Source: an uncultured Collinsella sp. (GTDB lineage: Bacteria; Actinomycetota; Coriobacteriia; Coriobacteriales; Coriobacteriaceae). Taken from it: 15,133 bases of DNA. Below the pieces are notes generated by a model. The model did not search any database. It was not told the DNA's origin and saw only the letters and a list, made by a program, of their open reading frames with translations. The first letter of the stretch is position 1. Each line of letters opens with the position of its first letter. The stretch lies in NCBI GenBank assembly GCA_900543615.1, contig UQSC01000043.1:1-15133 (forward strand). Reading direction: 5' to 3'. Shown here one piece after another: positions 15,084-15,133 of the stretch. The translations under genes and the position numbers were made by a program.

Positions 15084-15133
15084 CTGTCTCTTATACACAT
15101 CTCCGAGCCCACGAGACCGAGGCTGATCTCGTA
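15084..15133. other. Untrimmed Nextera sequencing adapter at the contig end
   Basis: 15084-15102 is the 19-base transposase mosaic end (CTGTCTCTTATACACATCT). 15103-15117 continues as the Nextera read-2 adapter (CCGAGCCCACGAGAC). 15118-15125 (CGAGGCTG) fits an eight-base i7 index, and 15126-15133 (ATCTCGTA) starts the P7 flow-cell sequence. The order and spacing match a complete library adapter, so this is artefact and not a natural Tn5 end. Confidence 0.97.

Noticed and set aside
15084..15117. Mosaic-end sequence as evidence of a natural Tn5-like transposon
   Set aside because: It continues directly into the commercial read-2 adapter, an index and P7, and lies exactly at the contig end.

Overview
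The window looks like chromosomal DNA of a high-GC actinobacterium of the class Coriobacteriia, most likely Collinsella or a close relative. This is inferred from protein style, GC-rich third codon positions, Shine-Dalgarno sites before nearly every gene, frequent TTG starts and the mreBCD-mrdA-rodA order; no database was searched. The content is mainly housekeeping. I found no phage, IS element, CRISPR array or defence system, and no gene-free stretch longer than about 200 bases.

Region 1 (1-6600, minus strand) is a cell-elongation operon read right to left: mreB, mreC, mreD, mrdA (PBP2), rodA, then an unrecognised gene cut by the left edge. Gaps are 9 to about 20 bases. Together they encode the rod complex: MreB filaments in the cytoplasm, MreC and MreD linking them to the envelope, RodA polymerising glycan strands and PBP2 crosslinking them.

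Region 2 (6558-9770, minus strand) holds a two-gene unit, cyclophilin followed by a TPR membrane protein, with a good promoter at 8511-8540 and a weak terminator-like hairpin at 6558-6590. Upstream lies a zinc-ribbon membrane protein. The two membrane proteins share the same layout: soluble N-terminal module, basic stretch, one membrane helix, exported C-terminal domain.

Region 3 (9836-12749, minus strand) holds a CtpE-like P-type cation ATPase with a long basic tail. Upstream is tRNA-Arg(CCG), with a strong promoter and its own intrinsic terminator just before the ATPase.

Region 4 (12829-15083, plus strand) is an aromatic amino acid operon: DAHP synthase (first step of the shikimate pathway), prephenate dehydrogenase (tyrosine branch) and the start of 3-dehydroquinate synthase (second shikimate step). 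An intrinsic terminator in the 5' leader, with no plus-strand gene upstream, suggests transcription attenuation.

The last 50 bases (15084-15133) are not genomic. They read as the Nextera transposase mosaic end, the read-2 adapter, an 8-base index and the start of the P7 primer site, so the contig end is untrimmed sequencing adapter and aroB is truncated at 15083.
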